43,505 bases of DNA from Acidobacteriota bacterium (GTDB lineage: Bacteria > Acidobacteriota > Terriglobia > Bryobacterales > Bryobacteraceae). Below the pieces are notes generated by a model that did not search any database, was not told the DNA's origin, and saw only the letters and a list, made by a program, of their open reading frames with translations. Shown piece by piece: positions 25,713-33,686 of this stretch. Made by a program: the position numbers and the translations under genes. The stretch covers positions 1 to 43,505 of the forward strand of contig JAFDVU010000043.1 in NCBI GenBank assembly GCA_018268835.1, in the 5' to 3' direction. The first letter of the stretch is position 1. Each line of letters opens with the position of its first letter.

Positions 25713-28700
25713 ATGCGTACGTTCACTACAATCGTCCTTCTTCTAGGCGGAGTTTCCACTGCGCTTGCGGCGGATATCGTGCTTGGCCCCGTCACTTTGG
25801 CTCCGGGTGACACGCTGACGCTGCCGGCTTCATTGGCGGCCCCGGCTCGACCCGGCGGTGTCACCATCTCGCTCACCAGCAGCGACCCTTCGAAGGTCAG
25901 GGTCAGTCCCGACAACATCTACGTTCCCGAAGGCGCCACCGCGCCCCTGAGCCCGCCTCGCGTCACCGGAATCGATTTCGGCTCAGCCGCGATTTCCGCA
26001 TCGGCCTACGGCCTGGCCGGGACCAGCCAGATCGTCCAAGTCGCGGGCAGGCTTTCCGGACCACAAAGCCAGACGATCATCAAAGGCGCGACGGCGCAAC
26101 TGATGTTCGCATTGGCGTCTCCACTAACTTCGGCACTTACTCTCACGGTGAGTTCCGACAATCCGGCAGTCGCGATCGCGCCGCCGGCTGTGACCATCCC
26201 GGCGAACGGAACCACCGCGGTAGTACCTGTCACCGCGGTAAGCGCGGGAACTGCCCTCGTGCGCGTCAGCGCTCTTCCGTACGTGATTGAATCGATCGTA
26301 TCCATCAACGTCCAGGCCCCCGGCAACATCACGGTGCCGGCGGTCTCGATGAAACTCGGGCAGATCGTGCCATTCCCGGTCACGCTCGGTACGCCGGCGC
26401 CGGCCGGGGGCGCCGTCGTCAGTTTGACGAGCAGCGATTCCAATCTCGTCCAACTCACTCAATCCAGTATTCTGATACCTGCCGGCGCAACCACGCCCGC
26501 TATCCAGCCGCAGGTGATCGCGGAAAACATCGGGGTTGCGACCATCACGGTCTCCGCGCCCGGATATATCACGGCCACTCAGCAGGCCGTAGTTACCGCA
26601 ACGATTACCATGTTGCCGCAGACGTTGGCGATACCCGCCGGAGGTACGGGGATCCTTTCCATGATGCTCTCTTCGGCCGCTCCGTCAGGTGTGCCGGTAA
26701 CGCCCGATCGCGCGGCGGGAGGCTTCGTGGAGGCGCTGACCGTACAACTGAGTTCATCCGACTCGCGCATCGCGTCCGTGCAACCCAACGTCAAGTTCTA
26801 TCCCGACGGCAGTTCCGTGACGACCGTGGTGGTGGTCGTGACGGGCGTCGCCTCCGGCACGGCGATCATTCATGCGAGCGCGCTGCCGGCGGTGCCGGAC
26901 GCAACGGCGACCGTGATCGTGGGAGGGGGTTCGTCGGTTCCGAGTGCGATCGTTGCATCCGGCGGCACTCCCCAATCGGCACAATCCGGTATGCCGTTCG
27001 GGCTTCCGCTCTCCGCACTCGTGACGGATGCGGCATCACGCCCCGTACCGGGAATTACTGTCACCTTTACTCCTCCGGCAAGCGGCCCGGGTTTGAGCTT
27101 CGCGGGCGGATTCAATACCGCTGTTACCGATAGCCTCGGCATCGCGCGTTCCGCAACCGCCACTGCCAATGGCCTGCCCGGCACTTACACCGTGACGGCG
27201 TCTGTGCCCGGTGTCGCCGGCGTCGCGACATTCCTGCTCACCAACACCTCCGGTCCGGCGGGAAGCATATTGCTCCCCTCGCTCATCAGTGTCGGTCCGG
27301 GGCAGTCCGCACCGTTCCCGATTACCCTGACGGCCCCCGCGCCTTCACCCGGCGTGGCCGTCGCCTTGACCAGCAGTAACACCGCCCTACTGACCGTATC
27401 GCCGTCCACCGTCTTCATCGGAGCCGGGGCCACCACGCCTCTGTCGCAGCCCCTCGTCACTGGTGTGAACTTTGGCTCGTCGAACGTGAACGCTTCTGCC
27501 GCGGGCTATAACTCCGGGAGTCAGGCGGTGCAGGTCTCCGGAGCTCTTAGTTTCCTGCCTCCGGCGCTGACCATAACCGGCCTTGTAACCCAGAGCTTGA
27601 GTCTCCTGCTGAATACGCCCGCGCCGGCGAATGGTCTGAATGTGCAGTTGAGCTCGAACAACCCGGGATGCGCGTCGGTTCCGCCGAGCGCCACCATGCC
27701 GCCCGGCGCCACCGTGACAAGCTTCCTCGTGACTGCCGTGAGCAACGGTCAGTGTGCGATCACAGCGTCCGCCGCGGCGCCGAATATTCCGCCCGTCACC
27801 GCTTCGGTCACCGTGACGGGAAACTCCGATATCGTGCTGCCATCGGGCATCGGCGTCGGACCGGGCGACTTCGCCACATTTCCGGTCGCGCTCTCCAATC
27901 CGGCGCGGACCGGCGTGATCGTTGCGCTTGCCAGCAGCGATACCAGCAAGGTAACCGTCAATCCGGGCAGCGTCTACATCTCCCAGGGCTCCACCACTCC
28001 AGGCGTGCAACCCATTGTCACGGGGGTAAACTTCGGCACTTCGACAATTTCGGCCTCGGCTTACGGCCTGGCGGGGACATCCCAGATCGTGCGGGTTACC
28101 GGCAGGTTGTCCGGCCCGCTGAACGTGACCATTCAGCGCGGCACCACGAGTCAACTGACCTTCGTGCTGCCGGTTCCCGCGTCCGGCGCGCTGACACTCA
28201 TGGTGACATCCGACAATCCGGGAGTTGCAACCGTGCCCGCGAGCGTGACCATCCCTGCAATGGGCACTGCTGCGGTGGTCCCGGTCACCGGTGTGAACGC
28301 CGGCACTACGTCGGTTCGGGTAAGCGCATTGCCTGATCTGGCCGAATCCGTCGTGACCATCAACGTGCAGGCTCCGGGGAACATCACCCTGCCGGCCGTG
28401 TCCATGAAGTTGGGGCAGGTGGTGCCATTTCCGATTGCATTGGGCACTCCGGCGCCCCCCGGCGGGCTCGTCGTGAGCTTCAACAGTTCCGATGCGAATG
28501 CGGTAGCGATCTCTCCTTCCAGCGTGTTCATACAGGCCGGCGCTACGACGCCCGCGGTACAACCGCAAGTTACGGCGACCAACATCGGAGTAGTCTCAAT
28601 TACGGCTTCGGCTCCCGGGTATATAACCGCGAGCCAGCAAGTGGTGGTGACTGCGACCATCACCATCTATCCCCAGACTCTGACCGTTCCGGTTGGCGGC

Positions 28701-28982
28701 ATGCGCATCCTCTCGCTTGAACTCTCCTCGGCAGCGCCCTCCGGAGTGCCGATCACGCCGGACCGGGGCGCCGGTGGTTTCGTGGAAGGGTTGACGGTGC
28801 AACTCAGCTCGTCCGATTCGCGCGTGGCGACGTTACAACCGGCCGTGCAGTTCTATCCCGATGGCAGTTCGGTCACAACAGTCACCGTCGTGGTCACGGG
28901 CGTCGCACCGGGAACCGCGGTCATCCGCGCCAGTGCCCTGCCTTCGGTACCGGAAGCGACGGCGACGATCATCGTCCAGTGA
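25713..28982 (+). CDS. Secreted Ig-like repeat protein related to the giant leftward protein
   Basis: A 1,089-residue protein with a signal peptide (MRTFTTIVLLLGGVSTALAA) and a moderate ribosome-binding site (GAGG ten bases before ATG 25713). It is built of the same A/B Ig-like domains as the giant gene (SSDPSKVRVSPDNIY, TGIDFGSAAISASAYG, IPANGTTAVVPVTAVSAG). Residues 21-404 and 706-1089 are two copies of one 384-residue block. Between them is an invasin-type Big_1-like domain (~410-505, with PVPGITVTFTPPASGPG and TVTASVPGVAG) and a further A/B pair. The protein ends exactly at a repeat boundary (ATATIIVQ), with no anchoring, sortase or secretion domain. It is 162 bases downstream of the propeller-Ig gene and could share its transcript. 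The likely role is extracellular adhesion or matrix structure, by inference from architecture. Confidence 0.86.
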   Translation: MRTFTTIVLLLGGVSTALAADIVLGPVTLAPGDTLTLPASLAAPARPGGVTISLTSSDPSKVRVSPDNIYVPEGATAPLSPPRVTGIDFGSAAISASAYGLAGTSQIVQVAGRLSGPQSQTIIKGATAQLMFALASPLTSALTLTVSSDNPAVAIAPPAVTIPANGTTAVVPVTAVSAGTALVRVSALPYVIESIVSINVQAPGNITVPAVSMKLGQIVPFPVTLGTPAPAGGAVVSLTSSDSNLVQLTQSSILIPAGATTPAIQPQVIAENIGVATITVSAPGYITATQQAVVTATITMLPQTLAIPAGGTGILSMMLSSAAPSGVPVTPDRAAGGFVEALTVQLSSSDSRIASVQPNVKFYPDGSSVTTVVVVVTGVASGTAIIHASALPAVPDATATVIVGGGSSVPSAIVASGGTPQSAQSGMPFGLPLSALVTDAASRPVPGITVTFTPPASGPGLSFAGGFNTAVTDSLGIARSATATANGLPGTYTVTASVPGVAGVATFLLTNTSGPAGSILLPSLISVGPGQSAPFPITLTAPAPSPGVAVALTSSNTALLTVSPSTVFIGAGATTPLSQPLVTGVNFGSSNVNASAAGYNSGSQAVQVSGALSFLPPALTITGLVTQSLSLLLNTPAPANGLNVQLSSNNPGCASVPPSATMPPGATVTSFLVTAVSNGQCAITASAAAPNIPPVTASVTVTGNSDIVLPSGIGVGPGDFATFPVALSNPARTGVIVALASSDTSKVTVNPGSVYISQGSTTPGVQPIVTGVNFGTSTISASAYGLAGTSQIVRVTGRLSGPLNVTIQRGTTSQLTFVLPVPASGALTLMVTSDNPGVATVPASVTIPAMGTAAVVPVTGVNAGTTSVRVSALPDLAESVVTINVQAPGNITLPAVSMKLGQVVPFPIALGTPAPPGGLVVSFNSSDANAVAISPSSVFIQAGATTPAVQPQVTATNIGVVSITASAPGYITASQQVVVTATITIYPQTLTVPVGGMRILSLELSSAAPSGVPITPDRGAGGFVEGLTVQLSSSDSRVATLQPAVQFYPDGSSVTTVTVVVTGVAPGTAVIRASALPSVPEATATIIVQ
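25773..28979 (+). repeat. Internal 1,152-bp duplication within the 1,089-residue protein gene
   Basis: Segments 25773-26924 and 27828-28979 encode 384-residue blocks with the same domain order and many identical stretches, for example SAYGLAGTSQIV in both, LPAVSMKLGQ or VPAVSMKLGQ, and FYPDGSSVTTV. DNA identity is clearly high but not perfect, with many third-position changes. The copies are separated by about 900 bases of non-duplicated coding sequence. Confidence 0.82.
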
Positions 28983-29109
28983 GGCGAGGGCCGGACGGAC
29001 GGAGAAAATCCAGCACACTTCCCTGGCGCGCACAAGTACCTGGAGTTCTGGTTCCGTAATCCCGTCGGGTTCTATTGCTATCCGGACGCAGGCGCCGTAC
29101 AGTGAAGCC

Positions 29110-29334
29110 GTGCTGCCCAATCGCGATTGCTGCCCGGCCGACGTGAGCGAGGTCGCCGAGTCCTTCGTGATGGGCACGCTTGCCCGAGCCGACGCAGCGA
29201 CCTTTGAGGACCACCTGCTGGTCTGCAATCGTTGTACGGCGACGGTCGCCGACAAGTTCAATTATGTCCGCGCCGCAAGGATCGCGGCGCAACGGCTCCG
29301 CGCCCCCCATGCGCGGACGGCCGGAAGCCGCTAA
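29110..29334 (+). CDS. Small zf-HC2-like (anti-sigma-type zinc finger) protein
   Basis: A 74-codon frame read from GTG 29110. It shows the pattern H35-x3-C39-x2-C42 (FEDHLLVCNRC) after a helix, as in the zinc-binding zf-HC2 domain of anti-sigma factors, and two further cysteines at 7-8. There is no transmembrane segment after the finger, so it would be a soluble single-domain protein, not a classical membrane anti-sigma factor. No sigma-factor gene is adjacent. The frame is open further upstream without a better start or a clear ribosome-binding site, so the start is uncertain. It lies 127 bases after the Ig-repeat gene. The function is not known; a role in regulation is only suggested by the domain. 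Confidence 0.6.
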   Translation: MLPNRDCCPADVSEVAESFVMGTLARADAATFEDHLLVCNRCTATVADKFNYVRAARIAAQRLRAPHARTAGSR

Positions 29335-29388
29335 TCCGGGTTGCCGCCGACGAAGGCACGTGCGGCATACGGCATAATTGAAACCATC

Positions 29389-29637
29389 ATGCCACGCCAC
29401 TTGTCGCTCAAGACCGTCAACGATGAACTGGGGCGGCTTGGTCACAAGGAACGGCTGGCCAAGGCCGGCAACTACTTCCTCTTCACGGGCGGCGCCGCCG
29501 ATGAATGGCTGGACCGCACGGTTGGCGTGCGCACCCTCGGCAGCAAGACGCTGAAGGAGTGGGTCGCCGAGTTCAAGCGTCTCAAGGCCCTCAACGAGCA
29601 AATCATGGGAACCGTGAAGAAGCCCCGGCCGGGTTGA
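29389..29637 (+). CDS. Small conserved-looking protein of unknown function
   Basis: An 82-residue protein starting at ATG 29389 (an upstream in-frame TTG at 29341 is less likely). It is basic, soluble and mixed alpha/beta. It opens with LSLKTVNDELGRLGHKERLA, followed by a GNYFLFTGGAADEWLDRTV segment and a helical end (LKEWVAEFKRLKALNEQIMG). Codon use looks like that of a real gene (GC-rich third positions). I recall short proteins with this kind of sequence in varied bacteria but know no function. No partner is evident; the next gene starts 82 bases on with its own ribosome-binding site. Confidence 0.65.
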   Translation: MPRHLSLKTVNDELGRLGHKERLAKAGNYFLFTGGAADEWLDRTVGVRTLGSKTLKEWVAEFKRLKALNEQIMGTVKKPRPG

Positions 29638-29719
29638 TCGTTGCGCGCTCGCAGGTTGATATCATCCGGAGTGAAAATCGCAAGGTGGAACGCAATCCGT
29701 CCGCGCGAGGGAGGGCTCA

Positions 29720-31894
29720 ATGGACCGGCGAACGTTCAATAACCTGGTCGGAGCGGCCGCGATGGCCGCAATCTCCGAACGCGGCGATCTCGGTGCCCAG
29801 TCGTCCGCGACCGCCGGTGCCGTACGCCCGGAAGTCGTCCTTGAAGACCAGGAACTGCTCGTCGCGTTTGACGCGAAGTCCGGCGCGCTGACGCGCATGA
29901 TCAGGAAATCGACCAACTGGGTTGTTCAGCGTCGTCCCCAACTGGGTGTTTCCTTCCGCCTGCTCGTGCCTTTGCCCCACCGGCGCGCCAACTTCGTGCT
30001 CGGTCAGAAGCAGACCGCCGCCAAGGTGGAAAAGGTGTCGCCCACCGAGGTTCGCATCGTCTGGAAGGATCCTGTCAGTGAACACGGCGGCGTCGTTCCG
30101 CTGTCGCTCACCGCCACGGTTACGCTCACCAAGGGCGTCCTGACGTTCAACGCCACCCTTGTCAACAACTCTTCGCATACGATTGAGACCGTCGATTACC
30201 CGTGCTTCGGCGATTTCACTTCCCCTGCACCGGATACCCCGATGTACACCGAGCGCCTTTGGGTCGGCGCGCTGAACGCCGAGGAGATTTACCCCCACTT
30301 CTCCAACGCCAAGGGCTACTGGGGAGTCCTCTACCCCACCAAGACCATCGAGTCCAACGTCAGCCAGTTCTGCCTGATCCGGACGTCCGACCAGGGATTT
30401 TACGTCGGCATGCACGATACCGCCATCCGGTACCTGTTGCACTTCACGTTCGAGCAGCATCCCGGTACCGTGGACTGGGTGGCCAACGCCGTGCCACGGC
30501 AGGACGAGATTTCCGGTTTCCCGGTTCATCTGGAGTTCCGCACCTGTCACTTTCTCTTCGCCCCTCCCGCCGCGCAGGTCGCTCTCGCCCCGGTTGTGCT
30601 CCATCCGTACGACGGCGACTGGCACGCCGGTCTGGATGTCTACAAACAATGGCGCGCCACCTGGTTCGGCAAGCCCCAGACTCCCGCCTGGGCGCGCGAC
30701 GTTCACTCCTGGCTGCAACTCCAGATCGACGGCGCCGAGCAGGATTACCGCGTCCGCTACCGGGACCTCGTGAAGTACGGCGAGGAGTGCGCGGAGAACG
30801 GCGTCGCCGCCATTCAACTGGTGGGATGGAACCGGGGCGGCCAGGACGGCGGCGACCCGTCACTGGATACCGACCCGGCCCTGGGCACATGGCAGGAACT
30901 CCACGACTCCATCGCCAGGATTCAGGCCAAGGGAGTCAGGATCATCCTGTTCGGCAAGCCCATCTTCGCCGACATGTCCACCGATTTCTACAGGCAGGAG
31001 TTGTACAAGTACGAAGCCATCGACATGTGGGGCAATAAATACGAGTCGAACGGCTACAGTTACACCACTCCCACGCAACTTGCGGGCATCAACAACCGCC
31101 GCCGCGCGATCATGGACGTTTGCAGCCGGGCGTACCGCGACATCGCCACCCGGGAGTTCGAAAAAACCCTCGCGCTCGGCGCGGCCGGGTGGCTCTTCGA
31201 TGAAGTCATGCAGCACAACGGCGTGCTTTACAACTTCAGCCCCGACCATGGTTACACGCCGCCCGGCTACCTGTTCAGCGGCGACATCCCCCTGGTCAGG
31301 CAGTTTCGCGCCGCGGCTGCCAAGGTGAACCCGGACTTCCTCTTCTCCGGCGAGGGTCCGGGCGACTGGCTCATGCCATACTACACGCTCGGGTATTACC
31401 GCATCGGTCCCGGCACCCGCCACGCACTGCGGTACATCGACCCGCAAGCTCCCCTAATGGCCGCAGTCCGCGGGTTCGACGCGCGCGATGAAATCAATCT
31501 CACCCTGGCGTATCGCTACATCATCAGTTACGAGCCCTTCAACTTCAAGGGCCATGTCACTGATTTTCCGCTTACCCTGGCTTATGGAAAACGGGTCGAT
31601 GCGCTCCGCCGGAGGTATCGCGAATATCTCTGGGACGCGGACTTTCGCGATACCCTCGGAGCCACGGTAACCGGGGAAGGGAACTATCGCTATTCGGTCT
31701 TTGTGGCGAAAAGCGGGAAGCGCGCGGTTGTGGTGGTGAATCTGGAGCAGGGCAAGGCCATCGCGGCGAAGGTCGCGCTGCCCGATGCGGGCCGCCTCGT
31801 GACCGTCACTCCCGAGAAGCCGGATGCGGCACCGGCCGCGGGCGCGCTGAACATCCCCGCGCGGTCCGCAGCCGTCTTTTTGGAGCTGCCTTAG
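29720..31894 (+). CDS. Tat-type exported DUF6259-like glycoside hydrolase
   Basis: A 724-residue protein preceded by a strong GAGGGAGGG site. It starts MDRRTFNNLVGAAAMAA, a twin-arginine-type signal. Residues ~38-290 are a beta-sandwich as in the N-domains of GH-D-type glycosidases. Residues ~310-640 look like a TIM barrel: VGWNRGGQDGGDPS near 368, a KGVRIILFGKP strand, WLFDEVMQHNG near 493 and FSGEGPGDW near 543, with acidic residues suitable for catalysis. A small C-terminal beta-domain (YRYSVFVAKSGKRAVVVVNL) ends the protein. The overall layout resembles DUF6259 proteins, thought to be glycosidases; the substrate cannot be read from sequence. Its stop codon overlaps the convergent gene at 31891. 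Confidence 0.75.
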   Translation: MDRRTFNNLVGAAAMAAISERGDLGAQSSATAGAVRPEVVLEDQELLVAFDAKSGALTRMIRKSTNWVVQRRPQLGVSFRLLVPLPHRRANFVLGQKQTAAKVEKVSPTEVRIVWKDPVSEHGGVVPLSLTATVTLTKGVLTFNATLVNNSSHTIETVDYPCFGDFTSPAPDTPMYTERLWVGALNAEEIYPHFSNAKGYWGVLYPTKTIESNVSQFCLIRTSDQGFYVGMHDTAIRYLLHFTFEQHPGTVDWVANAVPRQDEISGFPVHLEFRTCHFLFAPPAAQVALAPVVLHPYDGDWHAGLDVYKQWRATWFGKPQTPAWARDVHSWLQLQIDGAEQDYRVRYRDLVKYGEECAENGVAAIQLVGWNRGGQDGGDPSLDTDPALGTWQELHDSIARIQAKGVRIILFGKPIFADMSTDFYRQELYKYEAIDMWGNKYESNGYSYTTPTQLAGINNRRRAIMDVCSRAYRDIATREFEKTLALGAAGWLFDEVMQHNGVLYNFSPDHGYTPPGYLFSGDIPLVRQFRAAAAKVNPDFLFSGEGPGDWLMPYYTLGYYRIGPGTRHALRYIDPQAPLMAAVRGFDARDEINLTLAYRYIISYEPFNFKGHVTDFPLTLAYGKRVDALRRRYREYLWDADFRDTLGATVTGEGNYRYSVFVAKSGKRAVVVVNLEQGKAIAAKVALPDAGRLVTVTPEKPDAAPAAGALNIPARSAAVFLELP

Positions 31895-32775
31895 AGGACA
31901 AGGTTCTTCTTGCCGCTCAGGCCGAAGTGAATCGTGTACGACGTCTGGTTCTTCCCTGCGTCGGAGTGCTGCCCGACTCCGATCACGTCGATCTCCGCGC
32001 CCGAGCGCTTGAAGAACAAGGTGCACCCGCCCGCGTTCTTTCCCTTCTTCCCGGCCGACGCGTGCAGACAACTCACCGATCCGGTGGATTTCCCCCGTCC
32101 CAGCACCGCGTCGTTGAGCGCCTGGTTGATGTTGTTATGGCCGTTCGACGGAAGGTGCGCCTTGATCTTGTTGATCAGATCCGCCTCCGTTGCCACCTCG
32201 GCGCCGTTGAATTTGTAGACCACCTTCGGCGCCTTGGCCAGTTTCTCGAGCGCGACCTTGGTTTCGCTGATGAGCTTCCCGGCGGTCGCCTTGATATCCA
32301 CGTAGTCTTTGCCCGTGATCAGCGCCTTGCCGACTTCTCTCTTGAGGTTGTTGATCCGCTTGGTGAGGACATCGGCCGCCGCCAGAATCTTCTTCCCATC
32401 CTCGGTTCCCGCGGCGTCCTTGTTCTTTCCCAGGGCGTCGAGCGCCTGCTTCACCATCGTCTCCAACCCGGTGCAGTGTTCCGCCTTGAGCACGTTGCCG
32501 AAATCGACCAGAGAGGCTTTCACCTGCTTGGCGAATTCGTCCACCTTCGCCTTGGCGCCCTTGAACGGGTCTTTATCGAGCTGACGGTTCTCGTCGCCCG
32601 TCACCTTCTTCAGATTGTCGAGTTCCTTCAGCAGAGTCTCGGCACTCTGGTTGAGTTCCTGCGCGAGTTTGGCTTCCTTGTATTTTTCGAGCGCCTTCTG
32701 CGCGTTCTTCACGATCGCTTCGAGCGTCTGCACATGGTTCGTCGAGAACGTATTCTTCGCTGGATTTGGCGACAT
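31891..32775 (-). CDS. Lysine-rich helical protein with toxin-like C-terminal domain, unknown
   Basis: A 294-residue protein starting at ATG 32775, with GGAGGG eight bases upstream. It has no signal peptide. Residues ~10-185 are predicted long helices rich in Lys, Ala, Leu and Glu (LEAIVKNAQKALEKYKEAKL; ALDALGKNKDAAGTEDGKK), probably coiled coil. Residues ~190-294 switch to a compact alpha/beta domain: two helices (EADLINKIKAHL, NNINQALNDAVLG) and then strands (GCTLFFKRSGAEIDVIGVG, TSYTIHFGL). This order resembles the BECR fold of RelE/ParE and colicin E5-type RNases seen at the ends of polymorphic toxins. That resemblance is by eye only. No immunity-like gene or secretion marker is adjacent. 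Lysine content is much higher than in neighbouring proteins. The function is unknown. Confidence 0.75.
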   Translation of the reverse strand: MSPNPAKNTFSTNHVQTLEAIVKNAQKALEKYKEAKLAQELNQSAETLLKELDNLKKVTGDENRQLDKDPFKGAKAKVDEFAKQVKASLVDFGNVLKAEHCTGLETMVKQALDALGKNKDAAGTEDGKKILAAADVLTKRINNLKREVGKALITGKDYVDIKATAGKLISETKVALEKLAKAPKVVYKFNGAEVATEADLINKIKAHLPSNGHNNINQALNDAVLGRGKSTGSVSCLHASAGKKGKNAGGCTLFFKRSGAEIDVIGVGQHSDAGKNQTSYTIHFGLSGKKNLVL

Positions 32776-32896
32776 GCCTGATTCCCTCCAAAATTGGCCG
32801 GCTTGCGGCCGGGTTGTTGCCAGTATATATCCCAGGGGTGGAGTGCGGACGAAACTCCGCAAAGGAACGGTACTAGCGCACGTCTGAATTCTCGCA

Positions 32897-32913
32897 CCGG
32901 GCCGGCGGCCCGG
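32897..32913 (-). terminator. Short GC hairpin after the methyltransferase gene
   Basis: CCGGGCC and GGCCCGG form a perfect 7-bp stem with a 3-base loop, 21 bases past the stop of the methyltransferase. There is no T-run. Two further small inverted repeats (32844-32861 and 32796-32810) lie between it and the helical-protein gene, so that 159-base gap is structured. Confidence 0.4.
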
Positions 32914-32934
32914 CCATCCGCGAAATCCCGCCGC

Positions 32935-33618
32935 TCAGTTCCCCTTCGCCGCGTGCTTTTTCAGCAGTACGCTGTTGCCGTAAGGCCGCTGGTACGCCAC
33001 GAAATACCGGTCGTCGAAGACCGCGAATTGCTGCGCGGGATAGAAGCCGATGGCCGCCATCCACGTGTCCACATCCGACTGGTTCAGCCACATCCAGCTA
33101 TTGGGCGACTGCTCATGGTTCTTGTCGATCACCACCACCCGGCCGTCCGGCTTGAGATACTTCGCGGTCGCATCCAGGTAGGCCTGCCGGTGCTCGATCA
33201 TGTGCAGCACGCGGTGGAAAAAGGCCACGTCCACGTTCTTCACCGGAAGTTTCGGGTCGTCGTATTCGCCGAGCACGGTGCGGAGGTTGGTGATGCCGGC
33301 GTCCTTGGCCCGCTGCGCCACGTGGTCGAGCATCTTCTGGTCGATATCCACCGCGTACAGCACCCCGTTCGGCGCAATCGCCTTGGCCATCGGAATCGAG
33401 AACGAGCCGCTGCCCGAACCGATGTCGGCCACGATATCGCCGGGCTTCAGTTCCAGCTTCGCGATTACCTCGTCCACTTTCAGGACGCGGTGCGGGTTGT
33501 CCATGGCCGCGATGTATTTGTCGGCCGGGCCCTGCGCCAGTTGGGCGAAAGCGCCCGTGGCAGCGCCGCCGACCGCGGCCAGGACACACAAAATCCCCAA
33601 CCTTCCGAGCAACGTCAT
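32935..33618 (-). CDS. Exported class I SAM-dependent methyltransferase
   Basis: A 227-residue protein; ATG 33618 has GGAGG six bases upstream and gives a good signal peptide (MTLLGRLGILCVLAAVGGAA, cleavage near AFA-Q). Motif I (VADIGSGSGSFSIP, 62-75) and an acidic residue closing strand 2 (YAVDID, D91) define a Rossmann-type SAM-binding fold. Later come DVAFFHRVLHMIEH and LKPDGRVVVIDKN, typical of small-molecule or protein methyltransferases. The substrate is unknown. A signal peptide on a SAM enzyme is odd, since SAM is made in the cytoplasm; the leader could instead be an N-terminal membrane anchor. It is divergent from the GH92 gene, with 68 bases between them. Confidence 0.83.
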   Translation of the reverse strand: MTLLGRLGILCVLAAVGGAATGAFAQLAQGPADKYIAAMDNPHRVLKVDEVIAKLELKPGDIVADIGSGSGSFSIPMAKAIAPNGVLYAVDIDQKMLDHVAQRAKDAGITNLRTVLGEYDDPKLPVKNVDVAFFHRVLHMIEHRQAYLDATAKYLKPDGRVVVIDKNHEQSPNSWMWLNQSDVDTWMAAIGFYPAQQFAVFDDRYFVAYQRPYGNSVLLKKHAAKGN

Positions 33619-33686
33619 TTCTGCCCTCCTGCGCCGGAACATCCTTCCGATACCAAAAAGTATACACTCGGCGTTAGGACGCAATC

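Noticed and set aside
29717..30817. A leftward open frame of 366 codons opposite the DUF6259-like gene.
   Set aside because: It is antisense to a well-supported exported enzyme and has no signal, domain or plausible start context.
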